From JALYLC01 sp035696365 (lineage in GTDB: Bacteria > Actinomycetota > Thermoleophilia > Gaiellales > JALYLC01): a DNA stretch of 64,000 bases. The position numbers and the translations under genes were made by a program. This document shows positions 1 to 8,720 of the stretch, in pieces (the first letter of the stretch is position 1; every line of letters starts with the position of its first letter). The stretch is from assembly GCA_035696365.1 (NCBI GenBank), contig DASRQS010000021.1, positions 1 through 64,000 of the forward strand, given 5' to 3'. A model generated the notes under the pieces. The model was not told where the DNA came from. It worked only from the letters and a program-made list of their open reading frames with translations, and made no database searches.

Positions 1-258
1 CCCCGATGCTGTCCGCGCCGCCGCGAGCAAGGGCGTTCAGAAGCACCAAGGCGCCTCGGGAGCGCCTCCAGGTTCTGCTCCTTTCCGCCTGCATAGGGCC
101 AATCTCGGGGATGGAGCCAGGGTCTCGAACCAGCGTTGGTACGCACGACCACGGCGTCGACAAGTACAAGGGCGGGCCCGAGGGCTACGAGCTGGACGTC
201 CCTCGCGCTCGAGGATCTCAACCTCCCGATTCTCGCACGGCGACCAGCTTCGCATCGG

Positions 259-366
259 TTATTCGGACACCCTGAGCCCGTGAGACCGTTGGGCGCGAAG
301 GTCTTTTGCGACGGCGGGCAAGACGACGAAGGCGTCGATGTCCTTCTGCGCATCGAAGCCGTACAC
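259..366 (-). CDS. Possible 35-aa small ORF
   Basis: This is a short reading frame opening with GTG and ending in TAA, downstream of the substrate-binding protein gene on the same strand. The peptide starts MYGFDAQKDIDAF and has a protein-like mix of residues with GC-rich third positions in its first half. It has no recognisable domain and no clear ribosome site. It may be the tail of a decayed gene. The rest of bases 1-399 shows no supportable gene. Confidence 0.2.
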   Translation of the reverse strand: MYGFDAQKDIDAFVVLPAVAKDLRAQRSHGLRVSE

Positions 367-399
367 AAGGCCGGCGCCAAGGCGCCGTGGTCGACGTTG

Positions 400-1707
400 T
401 CAGCTCGCCCAGCGCGGCACGTGGCCTTGTCTGCAGGTGGGCGTCGACAGGCTTGGTGGGGGATCGTGACTCGTGAGGTAGCCGCCGAACGTTCTCTCGA
501 CGTTGGGGATCGTCTTGAGCAGCTTTGCGTGACTGAAGCGGGACTTCCTGACTTGCCAGAGATAGGCGGTGGTGATGGCCTGGTGCGTTTTGTCGAGCCT
601 GACTGGGCCGTTGGGGGTGTTGAGTCGCACGCGGGCGAGCGCGGCGAGGAATCGACGCTCGCCGTGCGAGAGATCACCATTCGAAGCTCGGAGAGCCTGC
701 AACGTCGCTTGCATCGCGACGTAGTAGTCCACGTCGAAGGTTGAGGCGGTTGCCGGGTCGAGTTTCGCGAAATGAGCGTGTAGCGCGGTCTCGAATCGTC
801 CTGCCGGGAGACCGCCCGGTCCGATTCTTTGATCCCACACGAAACCCTTGAGCCGGTTACTAGGGTGGAAGGAGAGCCAGCCGACGCTGAAGTTTCCGAC
901 AAGGAGTCTTGTCGCGGCATTCCCACGCAATGCGGGGTAGACCTTCATGAGTGTCCTCGCGACGTCGCTGTTGCTGGCGACGTAGATGCCATCTACACCG
1001 CTGTGCGGAACCTGCGCGATCACCGCCGAGAGGTCGGGACTACCCGAGGGCACACCGACACGCTTGAGAATGATCCCTCCGAGCGAGCAGAACTCGGCGA
1101 GAAAACCGGCTGTCTGCGACCAGCTGAAAGCGTCGTAGTCGTCGGTGACCGCCACCGCATGCCGCCACCCCAGCACGTGGTACGCATAGCTGCCCAGGCC
1201 GGCGCTCCACTGCGCGCCGTCTCCGTGGAAGCTGAAGAAATTGGGTGCCGGGTCTGGTAACCGCACCGAGCCGCTTCCGTTGACGAAGGCGGTTGCCGGG
1301 TGCAGGCGCGCATAGGCCTGGAGCGCGAACTCCTCATTGCCTAGGAGTGGCCCGATCACAATGTCGACGTGAGCCCCTTCCACCAAGCGCCGCGCCTCCT
1401 TCAGGGCGGAGACCGTCGTGCCGTTCGTGCAGCCGATCGAGAGCCGGATCGGGCGATGCAGGATCGCCGCGCCCAAGACACCGTCCATCGGATTGGCTCC
1501 GGCAGCGCGCGCGCCGGCTTGGATGAGCGCGAGCTCTGCCCCCGCGAGGCTGTTGTCGGCTTGGCGCCCCCAGGCGCCGGTGCAGTTCGTCAACAGTCCT
1601 ATGCGGATCGGTCGCGGCGAGCTCCGCACCTGGCCGTGTGCGGCAGCTGCGGGGAGTGCCGTGACAGCGACCCCGAGTGCGAGAACACAGAGGCGCGGCA
1701 CCGTCAT
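400..1707 (-). CDS. ABC transporter substrate-binding protein, branched-chain amino acid type
   Basis: The 435-residue protein opens with a signal peptide (about residues 1-25, hydrophobic core then AAAAHG). A periplasmic-binding fold of the Peripla_BP_6/LivJ type follows, with the usual opening PIRIGLLTNCTGAWG and, later, the DIVIGPLLGNEE and AVAVTDDYDAF segments. Such proteins capture small solutes outside the membrane for an ABC permease, but no permease or ATPase genes lie nearby. Its ATG sits inside the stop of the upstream kinase gene (ATGA overlap), so the two are translated together. This suggests a sensing role for the kinase rather than ordinary uptake. The ligand cannot be told from sequence. 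Confidence 0.8.
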   Translation of the reverse strand: MTVPRLCVLALGVAVTALPAAAAHGQVRSSPRPIRIGLLTNCTGAWGRQADNSLAGAELALIQAGARAAGANPMDGVLGAAILHRPIRLSIGCTNGTTVSALKEARRLVEGAHVDIVIGPLLGNEEFALQAYARLHPATAFVNGSGSVRLPDPAPNFFSFHGDGAQWSAGLGSYAYHVLGWRHAVAVTDDYDAFSWSQTAGFLAEFCSLGGIILKRVGVPSGSPDLSAVIAQVPHSGVDGIYVASNSDVARTLMKVYPALRGNAATRLLVGNFSVGWLSFHPSNRLKGFVWDQRIGPGGLPAGRFETALHAHFAKLDPATASTFDVDYYVAMQATLQALRASNGDLSHGERRFLAALARVRLNTPNGPVRLDKTHQAITTAYLWQVRKSRFSHAKLLKTIPNVERTFGGYLTSHDPPPSLSTPTCRQGHVPRWAS

Positions 1708-3599
1708 GGTCGCTTCCCGACAACCCAGACCCCTCCGGCACCAACGGCGATGTCGATCGGGATGACTCCGATGGGAACGCTCGTCACCTTGTTTGTCCGC
1801 GGATCAATTTTCGAGAGTGTTTGTGTGAGTGAGTCCGCGACCCAGACCGCGCCCTCGCCCACAGCGACTGCGGCGGCGCCGCGTCCGACCGGGATGCGCG
1901 CAACGATTCGGGTCGATTTCGGGTCGATGCGCGCCAGCGTGTCGTCCAACACGGACGTGACCCAGACCGCGCCCTCACCGGCGGCGATCCCGCCCGGTAT
2001 GAATGGAAGTGGAATCGCCGTTACCTGACCACTTGCAGGATTGACCCGCCAAACCGTGCGGCCGTAGAAGTCGCCGGCGACCCACACCATGCCTTCGCCG
2101 GCGGCGAGATCGTCGAATGACACGTATTGAGTCAATAGGTTCGTCTTGACAGTCGGAATCGGGATCGTCCTGCCGCCGCCGATACCCTGGAATGATCCGC
2201 CGGGATCAGCTGACGTGATTCCGTGCGTCTCGGCTTCCGCGAGCCAGAATGTCCCGACGCCGGAGGCGACCAGCGGCGCATAAAATGAGTCGCCGGGAAA
2301 TGGCGTTGGCTCGTTCACGTGGTTGGTGGCGACATCGATGGTGACAACGCTGTAGTCCGACGACCCGTCGACGACATTGACGGCGTTGTCGTCGGCAGCG
2401 ATGTCCACCGGTGTTCCCTTGACCGGGATCGTGCGCACCGCATTGGTCGATGCATCGACTCGAGAGACGGCGTCATCCTTGTAGTTCGCGACCCAGGCGG
2501 CGCCGCCGCCGACCGCAATGGCCCTGGCGTCGCGGCCGACGGGCGTCGTCCGACTGATGGCGTTCGTCTTCGGGTTGATCCGAACAAGCGCGTCGCTCCC
2601 GGGCGGGATGGCACTGCGGCCGCCAGGGCGGGAGATGAGCCAGCCGCCGACCGCCGCGGCCGCCAGCGCGCCGGCGGTCGCGAGGACGAGCAGGTGACGG
2701 AACTGTCGCCGCTGCGCCGTGGAGGTCGGCACCACGAGCAGTCCGAGCCCGTCCTGTATGGCCTCCACCAGTGCGCCACAGGTTGGGTATCGTTCCTCGG
2801 GCAGTTTAGCGATGGCCCGCGCTAGCGGCGCGTCGAGCGCGGTTGGCAACCCGGCGCGACGATCGCTGGATAGCGGAGGTGGCTCCTCGAGTTGCGCGTA
2901 GATGACAGCGGCTTCCGATTCGTGTGGGAACGGCACCTCGCCGGTCAGGCATTCGAACAGCAGGCACCCGAGCGAATAAACGTCAGTGCGACCGTCGACG
3001 AAGTCGCTGCGGATCTGCTCAGGCGCCGCATAGTCGACGGTACCGATGATCTGGCTGGTTTTGGCGATGCCGCTGCGGTCCGAGGCGCTCTTGGTCAGGC
3101 CGAAGTCCGACAGATAGCAGTGGCCGCGCCGGTCGAGGAGCACGTTCGAGGGCTTGACATCGCGATGGACGAGCCCGTGCTCGTGCGCGGTGTCGAGCGC
3201 CTCGGCAACCTGCGCGGCGACTGCCAGCGAGCGTCCCGGCTCCAGCACGCCTTGCTCGCGTAGAAGAGCCTTGAGGTCCGTACCCTCGACGTAGCGCATC
3301 GCGATGAAGAGGCACCCGTCGCCTTCGCCTGCTTCATAGATCGGGATGATGTTCGGATGATCGATCGATGCTGCGAGTTTCGACTCGCGCAGGAACTGCT
3401 CGCGGAAGTGCGCATCGGATGCCAACTCCGGCGCCAGAATCTTGAGCGCAACCCACCGCCGCAGGCGCAGATCTTCGGCCAGGTACACCACGCTCATGCC
3501 GCCACGTCCAAGCGCCGTTTCGATGCGGTAGTCGGCGACGCGCGAGCCGATCCGAGCATCGTTCGAGGCCGACACCCTCTCCCCCGATTCTCGAGTCAT
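1704..3599 (-). CDS. Receptor-like Ser/Thr protein kinase with C-terminal beta-propeller
   Basis: The 631-residue protein has a complete Hanks-type kinase domain (about 25-285). It shows the glycine loop GRGGMSVVYLA (31-41), catalytic lysine K53 in VALKIL, HRDVKPSN (D147), DFG (165-167) and APE (192-194). One membrane segment lies at about 302-322. Beyond it is an outside region of repeated strands (AVGEGAVWVADS, AAGEGAVWVTSV, AVGGGAAWVANY), as in YncE/virginiamycin-lyase-like beta-propellers. It lacks the PASTA repeats of PknB. The start has AGAGG seven bases upstream. It is the first gene of a two-gene operon with the substrate-binding protein, so the propeller and the binding protein could jointly sense an extracellular signal; that is inference. 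Confidence 0.9.
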   Translation of the reverse strand: MTRESGERVSASNDARIGSRVADYRIETALGRGGMSVVYLAEDLRLRRWVALKILAPELASDAHFREQFLRESKLAASIDHPNIIPIYEAGEGDGCLFIAMRYVEGTDLKALLREQGVLEPGRSLAVAAQVAEALDTAHEHGLVHRDVKPSNVLLDRRGHCYLSDFGLTKSASDRSGIAKTSQIIGTVDYAAPEQIRSDFVDGRTDVYSLGCLLFECLTGEVPFPHESEAAVIYAQLEEPPPLSSDRRAGLPTALDAPLARAIAKLPEERYPTCGALVEAIQDGLGLLVVPTSTAQRRQFRHLLVLATAGALAAAAVGGWLISRPGGRSAIPPGSDALVRINPKTNAISRTTPVGRDARAIAVGGGAAWVANYKDDAVSRVDASTNAVRTIPVKGTPVDIAADDNAVNVVDGSSDYSVVTIDVATNHVNEPTPFPGDSFYAPLVASGVGTFWLAEAETHGITSADPGGSFQGIGGGRTIPIPTVKTNLLTQYVSFDDLAAGEGMVWVAGDFYGRTVWRVNPASGQVTAIPLPFIPGGIAAGEGAVWVTSVLDDTLARIDPKSTRIVARIPVGRGAAAVAVGEGAVWVADSLTQTLSKIDPRTNKVTSVPIGVIPIDIAVGAGGVWVVGKRP

Positions 3600-3672
3600 G
3601 CGACGCCTCTAGCCTTAGTACGCCCTGTCCGCGCGATCTTACCCGCGGCTGGATGCCGTGCTCGACGTAGGC

Positions 3673-4293
3673 CTACGTCAGCGCCTGCGCGACGCGCATC
3701 GCCTGTCTGCGTGCGGTCGCCAGCAGGTGCGAGCGATCGATGATTCCCGGCGTGCCGACGATCATCACGCGCGAGATAACATTGCGCTGGCGAAACTGCG
3801 TTGCAAGCGCGAGCTCGGAGATTCCTTCGACCGTATCCTCGTGCATGTAGACACGGGCGCCGCCGACCAGGGGAAGGCGCCCCGAGGCGAGATGGAGGCC
3901 CGAGGGCGCGAGTCGCGGGAGGGCCCGCTTGGCACCCTTCGCGTCGGCGAAGACGAACACGCGGCTCTCGATCGAGAGCACTCCGTACAGCGACACTGTC
4001 GATTGACCGAACGTGCGTCGCGCGCCGCCGCGCCAGTGGGCCCGGCGCAGGACAGCGCGCTGCCCGTTCTCGCGCTCGGCGCTCTCCCAGAGTGAAAGCC
4101 GTCCGGACGCGGACGTATACGTGACGAGGCCGGGGACGTCGCTCCCGCGAAGCAACAGCGATGCCGCCGCTGGAGCTTCCGGAGGCGCCGGCTCGGCCCC
4201 GGCCGACGAACGCGCGAGCGCGCTCCCAGCGGCAGAAATCGTGACGATCAAGATGGCGAGCGTGGCGGCAAGCCGCGTGTAGAACGTGAACAT
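3673..4293 (-). CDS. Secreted protein of unknown function
   Basis: This is a 206-residue protein from the chosen ATG, where MFTFYTRLAATLAILIVT begins a clear signal peptide or membrane anchor. An upstream in-frame ATG at 4344 would add 17 polar residues and bury the signal, so it is less likely. An Ala/Pro-rich linker follows the signal, then a mixed alpha/beta region with no family I recognise. The segment EDTVEGISELALATQF hints at a small ligand-binding or transport-associated fold. It stands alone between the kinase operon and the divergent BTAD regulator. Confidence 0.6.
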   Translation of the reverse strand: MFTFYTRLAATLAILIVTISAAGSALARSSAGAEPAPPEAPAAASLLLRGSDVPGLVTYTSASGRLSLWESAERENGQRAVLRRAHWRGGARRTFGQSTVSLYGVLSIESRVFVFADAKGAKRALPRLAPSGLHLASGRLPLVGGARVYMHEDTVEGISELALATQFRQRNVISRVMIVGTPGIIDRSHLLATARRQAMRVAQALT

Positions 4294-4392
4294 AGGTGGC
4301 GCCCCCCTCGGCGTAGACTGCTCGGCCCAGTCCGATACCGGCAAGAATGCGTTGTGCTCCTAACGCCGCGCTAACGGCCCGCGAGGAAGCTG

Positions 4393-5973
4393 TTGCTCGC
4401 ATTCCGCATACTCGGCCCGCTCGAGGTGATCGACGGCGAGCGAACGATCACGCCAACGGGCGAGATCCAGCGGGCCCTCCTGGCGATCCTGCTGCTGAAC
4501 GCCAACCGGGTCGTTTCCAGTGACCAGCTGATCGATCTGCTGTGGAGTGATCAGCCGCCGGCCTCGGGCGCCGGCGCGCTCCAGGTGCGCGTCTCGCAAC
4601 TTCGTAAGGCGCTCGGCGAGCATGGCTCCGCGATCGTCACGCGCTCGCCCGGCTACATCGTGCGCCTCGACCGCGGCCGGCTCGACCTGCACCGCTTCGA
4701 GTTGCTGGTGCAGCAGGCAGACCGTGATCTGGTCAGCGATGACCCGGGCTCCGCCGCCGTCAGGCTGCGCGACGCTCTCATGCTCTGGCGCGGCCCGCCA
4801 CTGGCCGACTTCACGTATGCGCCCTTCGCCCAAGCCGCGATCGGACGGCTCGAGGAGCTGCGCGTCGCAGCCCTGGAGAAGCGCGTCGAGGCGGATCTCG
4901 CGGTCGGACGTCACGCCGACTTGGTCGCCGAGCTGCGTGCGCTCGTGGCGGAGCATCCGCTGCGGGAGCGCTTGCGTGCTCAGCTCATGCTCGCGCTCTA
5001 TCGCTCGGGACGCCAGGCCGATGCGCTCGCGGAATATCAGGCGGGCAGGCGCGTCCTCGTGGATGAGCTCGGAATCGAGCCAGGCAGGGACTTGCACGAG
5101 CTCGAGCGCGCCATCCTGCGCCAGGAGCCGGCGCTCAATCTGGCTGATCGTGCGCCCATGCGGTCGATTCTCGTCGCTTCCTCGAGCGACCAAGCGCTCG
5201 ACGGGCTGCTGGTGCTCGCCGAGGTGCTGGCCAGCCGGCCCCCACGCGCACTAGTTATCGCGCGGGCCGTAGGTGACCGCGCGGAGATCGCGCGCACCAC
5301 CGCTTTGCTGCAGGAGCGGCGGCAGGTGCTGCGTGCACGCGGCGCGAGTGCGCGCGTCGCCGCGTTCACGAGCCATGCGCCCGCACGCGACCTCGTGCGC
5401 ATGGCACGGGAGCAGGACGTCGAGCTCGTGCTGATCGATGCCCCCAAGGCTCTGCTCGACGATCCGGTCGTTCAAGACATCCTGGCGGCCGCTCCATGCG
5501 ATGTAGCGATGCTGGCGGGAGGCGTCCCAGATCCCGGCGGATCATTCGTGCTCGTACCTTTCGGCGGCGGCGAACACGACTGGGCCGCCATTGAGCTGGG
5601 CGCCTGGATCGCGGCTGCGGACAAGCGCACGCTGCGGCTTGTCGGCTCGACCGGCAACCAGGACGGCCCCGACGCGAGCCGGCAGCTCGCGAGTGCCTCT
5701 CTCGCCATCCAGCTCGCATTTGGCATCGCGGCCGAGCCGCTGCTCATCCCGCCCAGAGCCGCCGGCATCCTCGGCGCGTGCGAGGGCGCGTCGCTCGTCG
5801 TCGCCGGCCTCTCCGACCGTTGGACGCGCACCGGCCTCGGCGAGGTGCGCCACGCGCTCGCGACGCAGACGCGAGCACCCACGCTGCTCGTACGCCGCGG
5901 TCTGCGACCGGGCGGCCTCGCCCCCCGAGCGAGCCTCACCCGCTTCACGTGGTCGGCCGCCCCTCATCCCTAG
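4393..5973 (+). CDS. BTAD (AfsR/SARP-like) regulator with USP-like C-terminal half
   Basis: The 526-residue protein starts with TTG after a GAGGA site. Residues 1-95 form the OmpR-type winged helix of SARP regulators (FRILGPLEVIDG, then LRKALG). Residues about 100-245 are the all-helical bacterial transcriptional activation domain (LRERLRAQLMLALYRSGRQADALAEY, read as two shorter helices, then LGIEPG.DLHELE). Instead of the NB-ARC ATPase found in AfsR, the rest (about 255-510) reads as two alpha/beta units with universal-stress-protein character (ILVASSSDQALDGLLVL, FVLVPFGGGEHDWAAIELG, ending in PTLLVRRG). It probably binds DNA and activates transcription, but the target is unknown. It stops just before the relaxase debris. 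Confidence 0.8.
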   Translation: MLAFRILGPLEVIDGERTITPTGEIQRALLAILLLNANRVVSSDQLIDLLWSDQPPASGAGALQVRVSQLRKALGEHGSAIVTRSPGYIVRLDRGRLDLHRFELLVQQADRDLVSDDPGSAAVRLRDALMLWRGPPLADFTYAPFAQAAIGRLEELRVAALEKRVEADLAVGRHADLVAELRALVAEHPLRERLRAQLMLALYRSGRQADALAEYQAGRRVLVDELGIEPGRDLHELERAILRQEPALNLADRAPMRSILVASSSDQALDGLLVLAEVLASRPPRALVIARAVGDRAEIARTTALLQERRQVLRARGASARVAAFTSHAPARDLVRMAREQDVELVLIDAPKALLDDPVVQDILAAAPCDVAMLAGGVPDPGGSFVLVPFGGGEHDWAAIELGAWIAAADKRTLRLVGSTGNQDGPDASRQLASASLAIQLAFGIAAEPLLIPPRAAGILGACEGASLVVAGLSDRWTRTGLGEVRHALATQTRAPTLLVRRGLRPGGLAPRASLTRFTWSAAPHP

Positions 5974-5984
5974 CCGAATTGGCT

Positions 5985-6641
5985 CGTCGCTCGTCAGCGG
6001 CGAATTCCAGAAACGCATCGGCGGCTGGGACTTCGCGTTCAGCGCGCCCAAGAGCATCAGCCTCGCACTCACCTTCGGCGACACCGAGACCCGCCGCGAA
6101 CTGCTGGCCGCGCATCGCGCGGGCGTCGAGGCCGCGCTGCGGCTCCTCGAGAGCGAGGCTGTGCGCGTGCGCGTCGGCGCTCAGGGCGCGTTCCGGCATG
6201 AGACGCACGGCTTGCTGGCGGTCGCGATCGAGCACGCCTGGGCGCGAGCCGTCAGCGAAGAGGCGACGCCGGATCCGCAGCTGCACACCCATGTCGTCGT
6301 CGCGAACATGGCCAAGAGCCGCGAGGACGACTCGGATTGGTGGCGCACGCTCGACATGCAACCCGTGCTGCGCGAGTGGAAACGAGCAGCCAGCGCGACC
6401 TACCAGGCCGTGCTCCATCACGAAGTCTCGGCGCGACTCGGCTGGGAGTGGGCCGAGCCGCGCAACAACCTCGCCGAGCTAGAGCGATGGCCTTCGAGCG
6501 TGCTGCGCGCGTTCAGCCGCAGGCGCGAGCAGATCGAAGCGTTCCTGGCCGGCGGCGAGACCACCTGGGCACGCACGCAAGCGGCCGCCATCCAGACGCG
6601 ACAGGCCAAAGGCGCAGCGCGCAACGAGGCCGCCGACCGGC
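5985..6641 (+). pseudogene. MobF (TrwC/TraI) relaxase fragment
   Basis: An open frame continuing past the BTAD gene reads as the middle of a conjugative relaxase: GGWDFAFSAPKSISLALTFG (the family's WDLTFSAPKSVS motif), then DPQLHTHVVVANM with the metal-binding HxH pair, then TYQAVLHHEVSARLGWEW. About 100 N-terminal residues, including the catalytic tyrosines, are missing and there is no start codon of its own. The frame falls apart near 6620-6640 where the helicase piece begins in another frame. It cannot nick DNA and is a relic of a conjugative or mobilisable element. Confidence 0.85.
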
Positions 6642-6809
6642 ATCATGCTCGTCGACGAGGCCGGGACGCTCGGCACGCGCACACTCGCACGACTCGCTGA
6701 AGCCGTCGCGCTGGCGGATGCCAAGCTTGTGCTGGTCGGCGACGACGCGCAACTCCCAGCCGTAGCCGCCGGCACGACCTACAGGGGCTCGCGCATACCC
6801 GCCAAGTGA
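6642..6809 (+). pseudogene. MobF relaxase helicase-domain fragment
   Basis: A 55-residue stretch in a different frame from the relaxase piece reads IMLVDEAGTLGTRTLARL, then KLVLVGDDAQLPAVAAG. These are the Walker B and motif III parts of the RecD-like helicase that follows the relaxase domain in TraI/TrwC. The Walker A region that should precede it is absent, so a deletion of several hundred bases plus a frame change lies at the junction near 6641. It ends at a TGA. Confidence 0.8.
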
Positions 6810-7303
6810 CCAACCGCTGCGTCCCGTGTCCGCGGCGGTGATGCCTGCGCGGCGTCGCGTGGAATGCGGGCGTTGCGCGCCTCGGGATCGGGCGCGTCTC
6901 GCTGATCGATGTCCGAATCCTCTCGGTCAAGTAATCGCCTGCGCACGGGTTCATGTCCATGAGTCGGCATCAGAGACTCCGGTGTGCTTGTCGCGGCGCT
7001 GCGCGCGTCGGGGCGGGTGGCTGCGTGGGCGATCGTCGCTCGGCTTCAGCCTCGTCGCGTGTCATGCAGGTCGCAAGCCGCGTGAGCGCTTCGCGCGTGT
7101 CGATGCGGCCGAGTGGCGGTGCGTGTTCGGCATCGCCAGCCGGCCTGCCCTCGACCGCACAGGCTGCGTCCTCCGTAGTAGAGGTTGAAGCATCGACATA
7201 AATACCGACTCGCACGGCAGCCAAGCCTACCGGGCCCCGGTGCCGGTGTCCCTGAGACTGTCCCTAGCGCCTACAAAATTCCGCATTTGCAGGGACTTCG
7301 ACA
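6810..7303. other. Gene debris between relaxase relic and tRNA-Leu
   Basis: No intact gene is present. The only recognisable content is the broken NYN-domain sequence on the minus strand (annotated separately). Next to the tRNA, at about 7281-7310, there is a short sequence resembling the tRNA 3' end, which could be decayed attachment-site material. Confidence 0.4.
7000..7224 (-). pseudogene. Frameshifted NYN/PIN-like nuclease-domain gene (N-terminal part)
   Basis: The minus strand starts MAAVRVGIYVDA. A one-base shift then restores FNLYYGGRSLCGRGQAGWR. Joined, this is the classic opening of NYN-domain proteins (VGIYVDGFNLYYG.R), with the first catalytic aspartate in VYVD-like context. Downstream the frame breaks again and similarity is lost. 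NYN genes are common passengers of actinobacterial plasmids and integrative elements, which fits the relaxase relic next door. The assignment rests on motif recognition only. Confidence 0.55.
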
Positions 7304-7387
7304 TGCGGATGAGAGGACTTGAACCTCCACGACCTTACGGCCACACGGACCTGAACCGTGCGCGTCTACCAGTTCCGCCACATCCGC
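7304..7387 (-). tRNA. tRNA-Leu (anticodon CAG)
   Basis: On the minus strand the acceptor stem GCGGATG (7381-7387) pairs with CATCCGC, followed by the discriminator base A (7304). The anticodon stem CACGG/CCGTG holds the seven-base loop TTCAGGT, giving anticodon CAG. A long variable arm typical of class II tRNAs is present, then the T-arm GGAGG-TTCAAGT-CCTCT. The length is 84 bases and CCA is not encoded. The tRNA borders the mobile-element debris and may have been its integration site. Confidence 0.93.
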
Positions 7388-7427
7388 GGGGGAGCAAGAG
7401 CATAGCGCGGCCCTTGCAGCCGGTGGC

Positions 7428-8660
7428 TCATCCGCGGGCGATCTCGCCGACGGCCTCCAGCGTGCGATCGACCTCTTCCTCGGACGTGTAGCGGAGGAAG
7501 CCGAGCCGCGTCGCTCCGCCGCGGCCTTCGAGGCCCAGGCGATCCATGATGCCGAGCGCGTAGTAGTTGCCGTCCCAGCCGAGGATGCCGCGCTTCGCCA
7601 GTTGCTCACAGACCTGGCGCGGGGTGATGCCGGGCAGCGTGAAGGTGAAGGTCGGCGTGCGCTCTCCCGCGCGCGCGGGGTCCGTGATGCCGTACAGCGT
7701 CATGCCGGGCACCTCCGCGAGGCCGTCGAGCATGCGCGCCGTCAGAGCCGTCTCGTAGGAGAGGATGTCCTTGAACGCGGCGTCCAGCTTCGAGCGGCGG
7801 TCGTCGCCCTCGCCCAGGGAGGCGACGAAGTCGATCGCGGCCTGCACACCGGCCAGCGCCTCGTGGCTCATCGTGCCCGTCTCGAAGCGGTGACCCGCAG
7901 GGAGCTCACCGGCCGGGCGCACGCGGTCGGCCGGCCACGTGGCGAGCAGCTCCTCGCGCGCGAAGCCGAGGCCCTGGTGGGGGCCGAAGAACTTGTAGGG
8001 CGAGCAGAGCAGGACGTCGGCGTCCAGCGCTTTCACGTCAAGGCGCCGGTGCGGCGCGTAATGCACGCAGTCCATCCAGGCGAGCGCGCCGACAGAGTGC
8101 GCCACGTCGGCCAGAGCGCGACCCGCCGGCATCGTGCCGACCGCATTGGAGGCCAGCGTGAACGCGCACACCTTCGTGCGCGGCCCCACGACCGCCTCGA
8201 GCGCCGCGGGCTCCACCTGCAGGTCGCCGTCGCGCACATCGGCGGTGCGCACCACGAGACCGTGATCCTTCGCGCACAGGAGCCAGGGGCTCACGTTCGC
8301 GTCGTGGTCGAGCGCGGTGATGACGATCTCGTCGCCCGGCTCCAGCGTGCGGCAGAAGGCGTGCACGAGGTTGAAGTTGATCGTCGTCATGTTGGGCCCG
8401 AAGATGACCTCCTCGGACTTCGCGCCAAGGAAGTCGGCCGCCGCGACGCGGGTCGAGTCCACCAGCTCCGTCGTCTCCTCGCTCGTCACGAACGCGCCGT
8501 CGATGTTGGCGTTCGAGTGGCGCAGGTAGTCGGCCATGGCGTCGATCACGACATCCGGCACCTGTGCGCCGCCCGGGCCGTCGAGGAAGACGAGCGGCCG
8601 TCCGTCGGCTCCCGTACGGGAGAGCGACGTGAAGGAGCGGCGAATGGCGGCGATGTCGGG
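7428..8660 (-). CDS. Cysteine desulfurase-like PLP enzyme (TIGR01976-type)
   Basis: This is a class V aminotransferase-fold enzyme of about 410 residues. It shows FLDGPGGAQVP near the start (the family's substrate-site entry), ALDHDANVSPW, MDCVHYAPHR with the cofactor aspartate, and the Schiff-base lysine in SPYKFFGPHQG. It belongs to the cysteine desulfurase-like group that resembles SufS/CsdA and Cpf-type proteins but has no proven sulfur-transfer partner; no suf or isc genes are adjacent. I chose the TTG at 8660 because CGAGGAG lies six bases upstream. The ATG at 8720 would overlap the divergent glpX promoter and adds a non-family N-terminus. Confidence 0.85.
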   Translation of the reverse strand, partial: PDIAAIRRSFTSLSRTGADGRPLVFLDGPGGAQVPDVVIDAMADYLRHSNANIDGAFVTSEETTELVDSTRVAAADFLGAKSEEVIFGPNMTTINFNLVHAFCRTLEPGDEIVITALDHDANVSPWLLCAKDHGLVVRTADVRDGDLQVEPAALEAVVGPRTKVCAFTLASNAVGTMPAGRALADVAHSVGALAWMDCVHYAPHRRLDVKALDADVLLCSPYKFFGPHQGLGFAREELLATWPADRVRPAGELPAGHRFETGTMSHEALAGVQAAIDFVASLGEGDDRRSKLDAAFKDILSYETALTARMLDGLAEVPGMTLYGITDPARAGERTPTFTFTLPGITPRQVCEQLAKRGILGWDGNYYALGIMDRLGLEGRGGATRLGFLRYTSEEEVDRTLEAVGEIARG

Positions 8661-8720
8661 CAACGGGACTCCTCGTGGTGGGGGCAGCGCGGTACCGCAG
8701 CGCAGGATAGATTGGCGCAC

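Noticed and set aside
136..744. Long plus-strand frame over the substrate-binding protein gene
   Set aside because: It is the complement of a gene with a signal peptide and family motifs. It has no motif, and its composition is that of an antisense reading.
7602..8720. Plus-strand extension upstream of glpX
   Set aside because: It runs through the PLP-enzyme gene on the other strand. GlpX family proteins start at the ATG at 8721.
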